Of a stretch of DNA of 64,000 nt, positions 22,901 through 37,900 are shown piece by piece; positions within the stretch are counted from its first letter, which is position 1; every line of letters begins with the position of its first letter. The DNA is taken from assembly GCA_030830065.1 (NCBI GenBank), contig JAURNR010000015.1, forward strand, positions 38,826 to 102,825, written 5' to 3'. Under the pieces are notes generated by a model, which was not told the DNA's origin, ran no database searches, and saw nothing but the letters and a program-made list of their open reading frames with translations. The stretch comes from Bacteroidota bacterium. GTDB taxonomy: Bacteria; Bacteroidota; Bacteroidia; NS11-12g; UBA955. Position numbers and translations under genes: made by a program.

Positions 22901-25900
22901 AGCGCCAAACGACCATAAATATTTTGAAATTGATGACCCTGATGATGGGGTTGAATTAGCAGACGAAAAATCAAATTCATTTGATTGTAGACATTGACTA
23001 ATTGATGGCGTTGTCCACTTAGCAATTGGATTACTTAACACGACGAGGTTTTTACTAGTCGTATCGTAACAGCCATAATTATTCTTAATTATTAATTGTA
23101 CCGAGTATAACCCACTAGAATCATATGATACCAAATTATTCGCAGTACTTGAAGTAGAAGGGTTAGAATTACTTCCTGATAAATCAAAATCCCATGTTTG
23201 GCTGGTAATACTTGAATTTGAACCAGCCGTTGAAGAGGAAGAAGTTAAATTGAAGCTATTGTTTTGTAAACAAACTGTATCTTTTGATGAGTTATATAAG
23301 CTAATTACTGCAGTAGGAATATCTCTAACATCAATGGTATTATTAAACGTATCCAAACAACCATTGGAATCAGTAACAATTAATCTAATCGACTTATTCC
23401 CTATTGAGTTATACTTAACAGAATTTATTGAAGTTAATGAACTACCCGAGGTATTTCCTTGAGTACTACTTGCATCAAACTTCCAGTCGTATTTAACAAT
23501 ATTTGAACCAGCAGCAGCATTTGAAGTATCGTTAAAGTCAAATGATTGATTATTTAAGCATTGTTCGTCATTATTTACTACCCATTTAGCAACTGGATGC
23601 TCTTTAACAGTCACAGACTCATTTGTGGTATCATAACATCCATTTGCATCTTTGATAATAAGTTGCAGGTTTTTTGATCCCGTATTTGAATATTTAAAAG
23701 TACTTACTGAAACTCCAGAGGTATTTACTGTACTTGACAATCCATTACCTAGTAGCCATGAGTACATGGTTATACTACTTCCAGTTTTGGAAGGAAGAGA
23801 GTTTGAGGCAGTGACTCCAAAATTATTACCTCTCAAACACTGCTCTGACTGTTTAGTTAATTGAATGTCAGCAGTTGGATGGGCCTTTATATAAGTATAA
23901 TAATAAGCAGTATCTGAACATGTATTATTATCATTTATAATCAGCTGTATAATCTTTTTCCCAACACTACTATAACTAACTGTTTGGCTTGTAGATTGAG
24001 ATGTTGTTGGGTTTGACTGACTTCCAAAATTCCAACTTATTGAACTTATATTTGAGCTACTAGCAGAACTTGAATTAGAGGCAGTAAATGTAAATGCATT
24101 TCCTCTCAAACATGAACTATCCGGTGATGATGAATTAATTACCGCGATAGGATTTTCCTTTATGAGTATGCTGATTGTTGTATCATCAAAACAACCATTA
24201 GTATCTTTTACTGTAAGTTTTATACTTTTAGATCCAGCATTAGCGCCAGTATATTTTACAGAAGTTTGCTTTGGACTATTTGAACCAGATGGATTTGACC
24301 CTGTTCCAAAATCCCAAATATATCTCGAAATGTTTGACCCAGTGGCTGGTGTTGATGAAGTACCACTGAAGTTGAAAGAGTTATTATTGAGACATTGAGT
24401 ATCTGCATTTAAAACTGATATTAAAGCTATTGGATTTGCATCAACCTTTATTTGTGATGTAATTGAATCTTGACAACCGTAGTTGTTGGTAATTACTAGT
24501 TTAACTTTAAATATACCTACACTGTCGTAACTAACATCATTGATTGAACTAGTGTTATTGGCAGTATAATTTGCGTAGTATTCATTATTATTTACGTCAA
24601 ATGACCATTTGTATTTTACCAAACTAGAATTTGTACCTGCCGTAGATGTTGAACTAAAATCAAAACTATTCGCATCAAAACAATCTATGCTGTCGGGAAT
24701 AGAAATCCCTGCTGTAGGCATATTTCTTATAACAACATCTATGAAATTAGTATCACTACATCCGTTCGAATCAATTACAATTAATCGATTGCTTTTTGTT
24801 CCTGTTGACTGATAGGAAATACCATTAACTTGTTTGCTAGTTGAAGATGTTTGTGAAGCTGAATTATCAAACGACCAGATGTAATTTGATAACCCAGAGT
24901 TCACTACAGAAGTTGAAGAATCTGCGTAAAAATTGAAGGAATTATTATTGAAACACTGATCATTAGTATTAACTCCTGCGATGGCATCTGGATGATCTAA
25001 TACATTTACATTTGTCGATATTGTATCGTTACAACCATTTTTATCATGTACAATCATAGTAATAACTCTCGATCCAATGCTTGCGTAAGTTATATTTGAC
25101 TGACTATTGCTTGTGTTTGCTGTTTGTTGCACTCCAGTGCCTAATTTCCATGTATATTTATCAATAGTGCTATTAGCAACTGCTTTTGAGGTAGATCCAG
25201 AGAAATTAAAACTATGACCTCTAAAACATTGGTTAGCATTATTTATGGTTAACAAGGCTTGAGGGTGTTCATTGATTGTAATTAACGTATTCGCAGTATC
25301 AAGACAACCATTAACATCGGAAACTATAAGTTGGATATTCTTATTACCAGCTGTAGTATATTTTATTGATTTAGGATTACTCGAACTTGCCAAACTACTT
25401 GAAATCGTTGTACCCACTGACCACTGATAGTTAGAAATTCCTAATCCACTATTTGACACGGAATTCCTACCATCAAAATCCCAATCATTCCCAAGTAAAC
25501 AACTCGTATCGTTAGTAATACTAGAAATAAGAGCAGTAGGATTTGCAAGCACCCAAATTTTAGAAGTAAAGGTGTCGAAACATCCATTGTTGTCTTCTAC
25601 AATTAGGCTAACTGTTTTTTGACCTGCCGTAGCGTATTTAATATTAACTGGATTAGCACTATTCGTTTGACTATTAGTCAAAGCGCCACCAAAATTCCAA
25701 GTAAATGATTTAAATGATGTTACTGCCGTTGCAGTGGATGAGTTAAAATTAAAATTATTTCCTGTTAAACATTGAGTATCATTGTTTACAACCCATTTCG
25801 CTGACGGATTTTCTAAAATTTCTACTTGGGCCGTGGTAGTATCAGAGCAGCCAAATGTATCATTTATCACTAAGGAAATAGTTTTATTTCCGTAACTCGA

Positions 25901-28900
25901 GAATGTTACATTTAATACTGTATCTGAAGTTGAACTACTGGTATTTGAAGTAGATCCAAAATCCCATTGGTAACCATTAACTATTTGTCCGCTTCCTGCA
26001 GTTGAATTTCCTGCGTAAAAATCAAACGAATGACCTTTATAACAATCAACCGTATTAGATTTGGTAATTATCGCTGATGGGTTTTCAATAACTTGAACTG
26101 TTTTAACCAACGTATCTTCACAACCATTATTATCTTCAACTATCAGCCTTACAGATTTACTTCCATAAGTTGAATAAGAAATAATTCCCGAACTACTATT
26201 TGTTGTTACTTTAGATGTAGGATTTGATCCATTCCCAAATTTCCAATCATAGTTTGAAATTCCTGATCCACTAACAGAAGAGCTACTACTTGCATTAAAG
26301 TTAAACGAATTACCACTCAAACATTGAATTGAAGAAGGTATACTCCAGTTTGCCGTTGGGTGTGGTTTTATAAATACAGATGTTTCTGAAGTATCCGAAC
26401 AACCGTTATTATCTGTAATGATTAATCTTGCAGTTTTAAGTCCAATATTAGTATAATTTACATTAATTGAATTTGAAGTTGAACTTGAAGTTGAAGGGCT
26501 CGCAGTATTAGGGTTGTTGTTTAAATCAAATGACCAATTATAACTAGAAATACTTGAACCTGAAACAGCATTAGTACCATTTGAAAGATAAGCAACTGAG
26601 TTACCTCTTAAACACTGAGTATCTTGTAACGCACTTGTGGTTAAATTTGCGTTAGGATGAGGCCTTACGTTAATCGCAGATGTAAATGTATCACTACATC
26701 CGTTATCATCCGATACAGTTAAGGTTATTGTTTTTTGCCCTACAGTAGAATATGAAACAGATTGAACCGATGAACCTGTTGCGCTAGATGGTGTTGCATT
26801 TTGACCAAAATTCCAACCATACAACACAATGCTATTACCTGATACCCCTGTTGAACTTGCCTTACTAAATTCAAATTTATTACCTCTGAAACAATTCCAT
26901 GAAGTATCAACTGTCCATATGGCCTTTGGTAGACCTAATACCTTCACTTGTTTTGCGACAGTATCGTAACACCCATTTGAATCAGTAACAATTAATCTTA
27001 TATCTTTTATTCCCGTATCAGAGAAAATTATATTAGTTGGATTTTTTGCAGAAGAAATAGATTGACTTACAGTAGAATCAAATGTCCAAGAATAAATAGA
27101 TATACCAGAAGAACTTGGAGTTGAAATTTGAGAAGTAAAATTATATGAATTTGAATCTAAACATTGATTAACTCTGTTGATACTGTAATTGGCAATTGGG
27201 TCAGACCATACTTCCACAGAACGAGAAACAGTATCCAAACATCCGTTAATATCTTGAATGATTAATGTTACATTCTTTGAACCAGCGCTGGAATAAGATT
27301 GGCTGGAAACATTTGTATTGCTCGATGATGTAACTGATGCTGTATTATCAAAACTCCAAGAATAACTGATTAATGTAGAGCTGTCACCACCATAGGAATT
27401 TGTGCTGCTGAAATTGAAATTATTACCGTTAAAACACTGTGTAGAATCATTTACAGAGATAATAGCCGTAGGCATATTATAGACCTCAATTAATGACTTA
27501 AATGTATCTAAACATCCGTTTGAATCTAACACTGTTACATTAATATATTTCGTTCCGGCACTGGCAAAAGTTAGATTCACAACATTACCTGAATCTGTGT
27601 CATAACTAATGCCACTTGCATCAATGTAGCTCCAAGAAACAGACTGTATTGCAGATGATCCAACTGGCTGCGATGCAGAAGAGTTTAAAGTGAACTGATT
27701 CCCAGTTAAGCATTGATTGGTATCGTTTGTAGTCCAAACGGCAAATGGTTTTGGACGAACTATTAGACTTTCAGTAGCAGTATCTCTACACCCATTAGCA
27801 TCCGTAACAACCAATTCTACAGATTTTAATCCTTGACTTGAATACTTTATACCTGTTGGATTTGCTGATGTTGAACTACTTGGACTACTAGTATTTCCAA
27901 ACTGCCAATTATAATCTGTGATTGTTGAATTAGTTGTAGATTGAGTTCCAGATGACGTAAAAGTATATGAATTACCCTGCAAACATTGGGAATCATTGGC
28001 AACCATGAAATTCGCCGTTGGGTGACTCAATACCTCTACAAACGACGTAAAGGTGTCCTCACAGCCATTTTGATCAGTCACTGTGAGCGTCACATATTTC
28101 TTACCTGTAGAATTAAATCTCACACCACTCACCGAATCTGAAGTGGAAGATGTAATATTCGAGCCCAATCCAAAACTCCATGAATATGTGCTTACTGCTG
28201 CTCCATTTACACCTTTAGATCCACGAGAACTAAAGTTAAAATCATGATTACGCAAACACAACGATTGACTATCTACCTGCCAGAATGCTTCTGGCTTTGG
28301 ACTCAAATAAACCTTTTGTGTAGTAGTATCTGCACATCCATTTACATCAGAAACAATTAAACTTATAGTTTTCCAACCTGAATCTGAATATGTTACCGAA
28401 CTTGGAGCCGAGGTTGTTGCGGATGCAGGTGAAGAATTTTGGCCAAAACTCCAGTTATAACCTTGCAAAGTAGAATTACCAGCTGATTTAGAAGAAGTAC
28501 CAGAGAAATTGAAACTATTACCTTGTAAACATTGACTTGTATTAGGCGCTACCGTGATTACGGCTCTCGGATTGTCTAGTATATAAATAGATTTGTTGAA
28601 CGTGTCTATACAGCCTAAACTATCCTGAACTACCAAGATCACGTTCTGGTATCCTGTGTCCGTAAACTGTATATTGAAGATATCTTTTGTGGTATCTTGA
28701 GTTTTATTTGCGTTAGAAGGTAAAGACCAACTATAGCTCGTAATTTTTGATAATGAACTAGATGTAGAAGTAGAAACAAAATCAAAACTATTTTGGGTTA
28801 TACATTGAATGGTATCTGTAGTAGACCACTGAGCAACTGGATTCGCGAGGATATTAATTGTATCAGTGTATGTTCCAAAACATCCATTAATATCATACAC

Positions 28901-31900
28901 ATACGCTGTTATAAATTTATAACCGGCACTACTGTAGGTTATACCTTGGGGGTTAGTACCAGAAGAAGAATCTGGAGTGGCATTTGAACCAAAATTCCAT
29001 GTTATTTTACTAATAGTTGATCCGCTTACAGATTGAGAATTGATTGCATCAAAGTCAAAAGAGTTCCCTTGTAAACACTGCGTATAACTCGTAGATGTCC
29101 AAACGGCTGTTGGGCTTGGTTTCAACCTAATAGATTGATTTGAAGTATCCTTACAACCATTCCCATCAATAACAATAAGTCCAACAGTATCATACCCAAG
29201 ACTGTCAAACTTAATATTTGATACAGAACTCTGCGATGAGCCCGTAATGGACGAACCATTACGCTTCGCATTCTGACCAAAATCCCATGCATAACCAGTG
29301 ATAGAATTACTGGTTGCACCAACTGAATTCAAGCCGTTGAAGGTGTATAGTTGATTTTGGAAACATTGCTGTGCAGCATTTGTTGTGATTACAGAAGTTG
29401 GATGAGCAAAAACTTCCACTGTAGTTTCAAACGTATCTATACATCCATTGATATCTTCTACAGTAAGGGTAACTAATTTATTTCCTGTAGTGTTGTAGGT
29501 TACCCCATACATAGTATCCAATGTTTGCCCGGTAGTATCAGAAATATCTGAACCATTACCAAAACTCCAACTGTAAGAATTAATGGAAGAATTTGTTACA
29601 GCTTTGGATCCCTTTGCTTGAAAATTAAATACATTTGATCTTAAACACTGGGAAATACTGTCAATGTTAAGTTGAGCAAATGGTTTCGGATTTATCCAAA
29701 CAGTGTCTTTTAAGGTATCCTTACAGCCATGTAAATCAGTAATAATTAAAGTTGCTATTTTACGGCCATTTGATTGGTAAACAACTGAGTCTGGATTACT
29801 TGAATTAAAGGTAACTGGAGTAACATCGGTTGAATTAACATTTCCGTCGAGCATCCAGTAATAAGAGGTTACCGCACTTGAACCAGTTTTTGGAGTACTA
29901 TTACCTGCATCAAAGTTGAAAATATTTCCTTGTAAACATTGGGAGTCATTGGTGTTTAAATCAATGATTGCAGTAGGATGTCCCCATACATTTAATGAAA
30001 TAGAATTTGTGTCTTTACACCCGTTTAAATCTTGATAAACTAAGGTTAGCGTTTTAGATCCAACCTGACCGTAACTAACAGAAGGTTTTAATACAGTTGA
30101 GGTATTTTTATCCGCACTTGTATTTATACTATCAAAATACCACGTATAATTAGAACTACTGCCAATAACCCAAGTAAAATTAGGATTTAAATTAAAGGAG
30201 TTGCCATTTAAACATAACTCATTAGTATCTAATGTAACATTAGCAGTAGGCATGGATTTAATCCTAACTACCCCAGAAATTGTATCTGTACATCCATTAT
30301 CGGCATCAATTGCTACTAACTCAAATGCCTTTTGTCCAGCACTTGAATATTTAACTGCTGGATTACTTGATGTGGAAGTATTAATATTTGAACCAGTTGA
30401 AGACTGATAAAAACTCCACTTTATGTTAGGATTATTAGTAGATCCAGTTGCTTTTGTTGAATTATCTGAAAATATGATTTGGTTATAAGCAAGACAGTTT
30501 GAACTACTATCTATTGAATAAGAAGCAGTTGGTAACGGCAATACTTGGATAACCTTTTGAGCAGTATCCTTACATCCGTTTGAATCTGTGACTATTAATT
30601 GTATGGTTTTTCCTCCGGTAGTTGTGTAAGTAATTCCGGATAGCGAATCATTGGATGAGGTTTGGTTGTGTCCAACGCTCGAATTATAATCCTTATCCCA
30701 TGAATAATTTCTTTGGTTAGTACTTGTTGAGACCCAATTAATGTTTGCGGTATAAGTAAATAAATTAGAGTTTAAACATGAGGAGTTTGCGTTAGACGCT
30801 ATTGAGTTAATTACAGGGTGATCTAAAACCTCAATACTTGTCCAAGATGTATCTTTACATCCATTTTGATCAGTAACAGCAAGTCCAATAGTTTTTGTTC
30901 CTGCAGTGGTGTAACTTATGGTTTTATTAGAAGCGGTATTAGCTCCTGTTCCCGTATAGGTTAGTCCATTTAATGAATCAATAAACCAGGTATATCCTGT
31001 GGAATTCAAGCTATTTGTACCTACACCTGAACTAGCATCACTCAATGTAAAGCTATTTCCTTTTAAGCACGATTTTAATGGGCTGGATGAAATATCTGCC
31101 GTTGGAATATTTTTAACTGTTAATGTAAAAGTAGAATCGTCTACACATCCGTTTAAATCTTTAACCCATATTTTCCCTGTGTATGTACCTGCACTTGAAT
31201 AATTAACCGTTGCTTTTGTATTTGAATTGGTTAGTTGAACATTATTGGCTGAAGAAAAAGTCCAATTATGACTACTCACTGATGTGGACGTTAAATCAAC
31301 TACAAAGTTTTGATTATTTAAACATTGGGAGTTGTTATTTACACTTATTGATGCAGTGGGTAACCCATGCACACGAACTTGTATGTTGGAACTACCAAAG
31401 CAACCGTTAGCATCAGTATATTTATAGTAGATGGTTTTCAAGCCCGGGGTTGAATAACTTACCGATGGATTTGAACTACTCGAAGTTACAGGAGTCGCCG
31501 AACTACTTCCGGATGTTACGCTGTCCAACACCCAATAATGAGATCCTCCACCACTTACCCAATTGACACTTGAAGAGAAAATAAAGTTATTCTGCTTCAA
31601 CCCTAAAGAATCAATACATTGGCTACTTAAATTAGACGAAACTGAGTTTAATGTAGGTTGACCCAAAATTCTAACAAATCCAATCGCTGTATCAGTACAA
31701 CCATTAGCATCCGTAGTAGTAATTTTTACTCTCTTGCTTCCAGTAGTTGAATAGCTGACCGTATCTCTTGTTTTTGAAGATGATGATTTGTTTGCACCGG
31801 TTGTAGAACTATAGAAATTCCATTGATGAGTCAAGCTTCCCGATACTCCAGTTCCGTTACTAGAGGTTGCTAAAACGTCAATTTCATTGTTTGTAACACA

Positions 31901-34900
31901 ATTTAAACTAGAATCAATAGTAAAAGAGGCATTCGGTGAATTTGTGACTGTAACGTTTAATAAGGCTGTGTCTTTACAACCATTATTAGATGTGGCAATC
32001 ACACCAATAGATTTTACACCAGAACTGCTAAATGAAATATTTGATGGATTTGCAATTGTACTTGTATTGGTTCCATTATTCCAACTAAAATCCCAATAAT
32101 ATGAATTTGTATTGGTGGCATTAGATGAAAAACTAAAGTTGTTACCATTCAAACATTGTGAAGCACTGCTCGTGACACTCGCGGTAATTGACGGATTAGA
32201 TAATATTACAATCTTTTTCCAAACTGTATCCTTACATCCATTACTGCTTGTGGAAACCAATCCAACAATATAATCTCCGGCGTTTGAATATGAATAATTA
32301 TATGGTCCAGCACCAGTTCCAGTTAAAGTATCATTATTTAAGGAATCAATAATCCATTTGTATCCCGATGAATTTAATCCGGCATTAGATACACTAGTGG
32401 CAGTAAATGTGAAAGTATTACCAGATAAACATTGAGTATCGTTTTGACTCAAAGCAAAATCTGAATTAGGACTCTCTTTTAAAGTAATACTAATTGTTGA
32501 ATCATCCTTACAACCCTTACTATCGGTTATTGTTAGTTTTAAACTGTAAGTTCCAGCATTTGGATAATTGACTGAAACGGTATTAGAAGTAGAATTTGGT
32601 GATATAGTTGCACTACTTGAGGTGGTCCAATTATAACTGCTTATTGGTCCAGAACCAGAAGCAGTGGTACTATTCGATGCATTAAAACTAAATGATTGCT
32701 GATTAAAGCATTGATTAACACCATTTGATGAATTAATAACTGCCGTTGGATTGTCAAAAACTTTTACCTGAATATTTTGCGTATCACTACATCCATTTAG
32801 ATCAGTAAATATGTAATAAATCTGTTTTGTTCCAGATGCAGTGTAAACAATATTTGTTGGATTTGCACTTGTGCTGTATGGTGTACTAGTAGTTTTTGTC
32901 GAATTAGAACTATCTAAATACCAAAAATGATTATTACTTCCATCGACCCAAACTATATATGGCTGAAATGAAAATTTATTTAGATCCAAACATTGTTCAT
33001 TACTCGAAGTAATTTTCACACTATCAAAAACAGGTATATCTCGAATTACCACTGAAACATCTGCAGTGTCAGAACATCCTGATTCTGTTACAACAAGTCT
33101 TGCTGTCTTTCTACCAGAACTTGAATATGTATTAGTTACTGAAGAATTGTTACTTGAACTTACAGAAGCACCTTGAGAAGATCCAAAGTCCCAATTCGTT
33201 GTTAACCCTGTACTACCTCCTGATGAGTTAGTGGAATTACTAGTAAATATAATTGAGTTATTATTTACACATTGATTGGACGAATCTATAGTATAAGATA
33301 TTGATGGTATAGGCTTAATAATTACATTAGTTTGGCTTGTATCTTTACAACCGTTAGAATCGGTAACAATCAATTGCACTGTTTTTGTACCCGCCGTACT
33401 AAATTTTATATTATTTGGATTACTAGAGGTTGAACTTGACGGCGTAGCTCCGTTGAATTGCCAAGAATAACTACCAGCACTTGTTGATGCCCATGTAATT
33501 GAACTTGCTGAGAAACTTAAAGAATTTTGATTAACACAATAACTAGATGTTGATTGTGAAATTTGAGTAATATCCGGGTGAGATAAAACTGTTACTGAAG
33601 TCCAAGTTGTATCTACACAGCCATTGGCATCAGAAGTAATAAGCCCAATAATCTTATTCCCAGTGGCACCGTAGGTAACATTGTGTGGACCCGCCGATGT
33701 ACTCGATAATTTTGTACCATTTATTGAATCAATAATCCATGTATAACCTGATGTATTCAATGAATTCGAAGAAACACCCGTACTGTTCGCTTCTAAACTG
33801 AAGCTATTCCCTTTCAAACACTGCTCATCGCTTTGAATATTCTGAATGATGGAAACTGGATTTCCTAAAATTTGTATTGTTGTTAACGTATCGTGGAAAC
33901 ACCCGCGTGCATCAGTCACTCGAAGCTTAACAGTGTGTGACTGTATTTTATTAAAACTAACTTTTGTGTTATTGTTTATAAGTGAGGGCGTAACAAAATT
34001 TGTATCACTACCAAAATCCCATAAATAGTTTGTAATTGAATTACCCGAACCCGAAGTAGTACTGTTAGAGCTAAAATTGAATAACTGATTATTGAAACAC
34101 TGGGTGTCATTTTCTACTAATCCAATAATTGCTACAGGGTTATTGTAGATGTTTACCGTTGTGACTACTGAATCTGTACATCCATTTTGGTCTTGGGCAA
34201 TAAGTAAAACTGTTTTAGATCCGGAACTATTATATTTAATCCCAGTAGGATTAGCTAAACTAGAATAACGCGGATTTGAAGTAATTGGGTTATTTAATGA
34301 ATCAAAAGACCACCTATATGTGCTTGCGGAGTTTGCCCATGAAATTGTTGGTGTAAAATTAAATGAAGTGGTATTTGTTCCTGTTCCCAGACATTGAGAA
34401 GTATCATTTATAGTTATCCCAGAAATAACTGGGTTGTTCTTTATTCGTAATTGTCCACGAAGTGTATCGGTACAGGAATTTGAATCTTGAATTATTAAAC
34501 GATATGATTTGATTCCAAAGCTTGAATAAGAAACTGAAACAGAATCTGCGTTACTAATTGATGGATTAGCACCATATTGGTTGTTAGAGGTGGTATCAAA
34601 GTTCCACTGATATGATTTGATTCCATCAATTGATGTCGAACTGCTTTCAAAAATAATTTCATTACCGCTAAAACAATTGTTACTGCTGTCAACGGAAACC
34701 AAAGCGTCAGGATTGCCTAAAACAAGTACATTTATTGCATCCGTATCATGACATTTATTAACGGAGTCAGTAAAAATTAAAGTTACCTTTTTTGTTCCAA
34801 TACTTGAATATGTTACTTCTTTAGGGTTGGCAGAATCGCTAGAATTCCCAACATTACCACCCGAAAAGCTCCAATTATACGTACCTGAAGTTGATAACCC

Positions 34901-37900
34901 ATTATTGGTGATGCTTGACGTAAAGTCAAAACTATTTGTATTTAAACACTGAGTAGATGGGGTTGTGGTAGCGACGTTGATACTGGCATTTGGATTGCCC
35001 TTTACTGTTAGGAATACTGATGAGGTATCGTTACATCCGTTTGAATCGTTAATTAATAATGTAGCTTTATAAACCCCAATATTATTAAATCGAACTGTGA
35101 TTTTTGAACTACTTAAGGCTGGTGTTGTTCGTGAACTAACTACACTGTAAGATGAGGTAGAAAGAGTCCAATTATAACTCAAGATTGAATCAATTCCTGT
35201 AGTTGTATCTGCTTCTAATGAAAATTGATTTGCTGATAAGCACTGACTCAATTGAACTGTTGATGTAAATATTTTTGCCTCTGGATCAGGCTTAACTGTA
35301 TTATTAATTGTTGCCGTATCCTTACAACCATTAGCATCTACAATAATCAATTGGGCTGTGTAATTACCTGCCTGAGAATAACGAACAGAAGGCTGAGAAG
35401 AACTATCATAACGAGGGGTCGCATTATTCCCAAAATCCCAATAGAATGAATCTAAATTTAATACCTTTTGACTCGATGAACCATCATAATTAAATACATG
35501 ACTCCCATTGTTGTAACATAATACAGAATTGTCAATAGAAAGTTGAGCCTCTGGCACTGATTTCACATTAATTTGTTTCTCGGATGTATCTCTACAGCCA
35601 TCAGTGGTTACAGTTACCAATTGTACTGTGTAATTACCGGCCAATGAATATGAATGGGGAGTATTTGTTTGTTTAGTGGTGGAAGTTGAACCATCACCAA
35701 AAATCCACTTCACCGAATAACTCTTCTGTGAGGTAGTTTGATCTGTGAAGATAAAACTATTGTTATTTTTACATTGACTGTCATTATTCACAGAAAACTG
35801 AGAGTTTGGCATCGGATGGATGACAATATTCTTTGTTAATGAGTCTTTACACCCATACTGACTAACGCCAATCAACTTAACTGGATAAGTTCCCGCATTT
35901 GCGAATGAAATAGTACCTGGATTCTGTGAAGTCCAAGTTGTTGCATTAATTTTATAATAATAGGTCGGAGAATTTGAAATGGTTTGAGTAATTGTAATGG
36001 AATTGTTTTTCAAACATTGCGGTGTTGAGCTAATGCTAAAATCCAATGACGGCAAAGGCTCTACTGCTATATTTACATAGGTATCTATAAAACAACCATT
36101 GGCATCTGTTACTCTTAAGTTATAACGTCCTGAATCAGCAGAAACAGAATTGGAGAATTCTAAAATATTGGAGTCTCTTTTTGTTGTTCTACCGGTATTG
36201 GGCAAGGTCCATAAAAATGAAGCATTAGTATTTCCTTGTGTACCGGTTAAATTCGAAGTAATCTTCAGAGATTGTCCAACACAAATCCTAGTGGGTGCAG
36301 ATAAATCGATTTGATTTAAGGAACGCAATGCAACTGTGGTGTTGATCGTATCTTTACATCCATTTACATCCTCTATAAAAGCAGTGTAAACCCCTTCATT
36401 TACCGGACTTGCATTTGAAATACTTATAACTAATCCAGTATCTGCAAATGAATTTGGGCCTGACCAATAGGCATTAGATATATTACTACCCGAGGCTGTT
36501 AGGTTAATTGTAGAATTTGGACAAACTGGTGAATTCGTTGAGACAGATACCTCGGGTCCAAATGTTAAATTAACGGTATCTGCGTTTTCACATCCATTAG
36601 TATCGGTTGTACTTAGAATATATTCACCATCGTTTACACCCTTTAATGCTGGAAATCTACTTACATTTTTTCCTGTAGCCGTCCATGATCCCGGTCCTCT
36701 CCAAGTGTATTGGCTATTTATAGTCTTGGTAGAATTTCCAACCAGTTTTATTGTATCCCATTGGCAATAATTGGTAGTAGTAATCTGTACATTCGGTAAA
36801 TCATTGATTTTAGACACTGTAACCTCAGCAGTATCCAAACAACCAAATTCATTTTCAACAATAACGGTATAAGTTCCTGTATCCGCAGATGTTACTGTTA
36901 AACTCGTATTTTGATTTTGACTAAAAGGTGTTCCATCGGGCTGATACCAATTAACATTGAAAGTATTCGGAAAATTAAAACTCCAATTAACCGAATAGGA
37001 ATTTGGCATGCTATCAAACTTGGTTGAATCAATATTTGAATTTAATATTAGTGAATCCCCGACGCATGGAATATTCGATTTTGCTACTAAAAATTTCTTG
37101 CAATAATTTAAACGTAAAAAATATCCATCGATAGAACCGGTTAAACCTGATTGATATGGATTACGCAATGGTAAATTACTTGCACTTGTAGAATTCGTTC
37201 TACCCGCAACAAAAAGGTCCCCATCTAATCCACCAGCAATATCAAATAAATCCTCTCCTTTATTACCGGCAATATAAGTACCCCAAACTCGAGTACCGGA
37301 ATCTCGAAACTTTACAACAAACCCCTCTTGACCATAAATTAATGAGGGAGATTGTAGAGCATCATCTGTCGCAATAACATTGGACCTAAGTGTTCCATAT
37401 AAAAGATGCGAATTTTCTGATTCGGTTTGTCCAATGATGTAAACAAAATCTCGTGTATCAATTGTAACTGCTCTACCTAAATCAGAACTTTTACCTCCGT
37501 AGTAACTACTCCAAACTATCGAACCAGAGGTTCCTAACTTTGTCAAATATGCATCCGATACTCCTGTTACTGAACCATCATTAAGATACTGTTTGTGGGA
37601 AATTCCAGTGGAAGATGTTTGACTTATTCCATTTTGCGAATAGGTTGTCCCTGTTATAAAAACTTCCTCTTTTGAATTTAATACTATCCCTCCATTCACA
37701 GATGATGCATTACCATTCGCATCTATATAAAAGTTTTCATACGCTGACCCCCCGAAATACCTCGACCAAGTAAACGTTCCACTGGTATCCATATACAACA
37801 CCATTGCGTCTGCATCTGAATTACTAGATTTAGAACTCCCTGAAATTGTCGAGATCATACTTGTAGAACGTGTAGCTCCTAATATGGCAACTTTTCCCGA

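Noticed and set aside
17261-34692. Numerous 60-78 aa ORFs on both strands inside the giant gene
   Set aside because: Shadow ORFs in alternative frames of a repetitive coding sequence; no signal peptides, family motifs or independent start context.
16370-36060. Regular ~270-bp periodicity that could suggest a CRISPR or tandem satellite array
   Set aside because: It lies within one open reading frame, repeats are diverged at nucleotide level but conserved at protein level, and the period is far too long for CRISPR.
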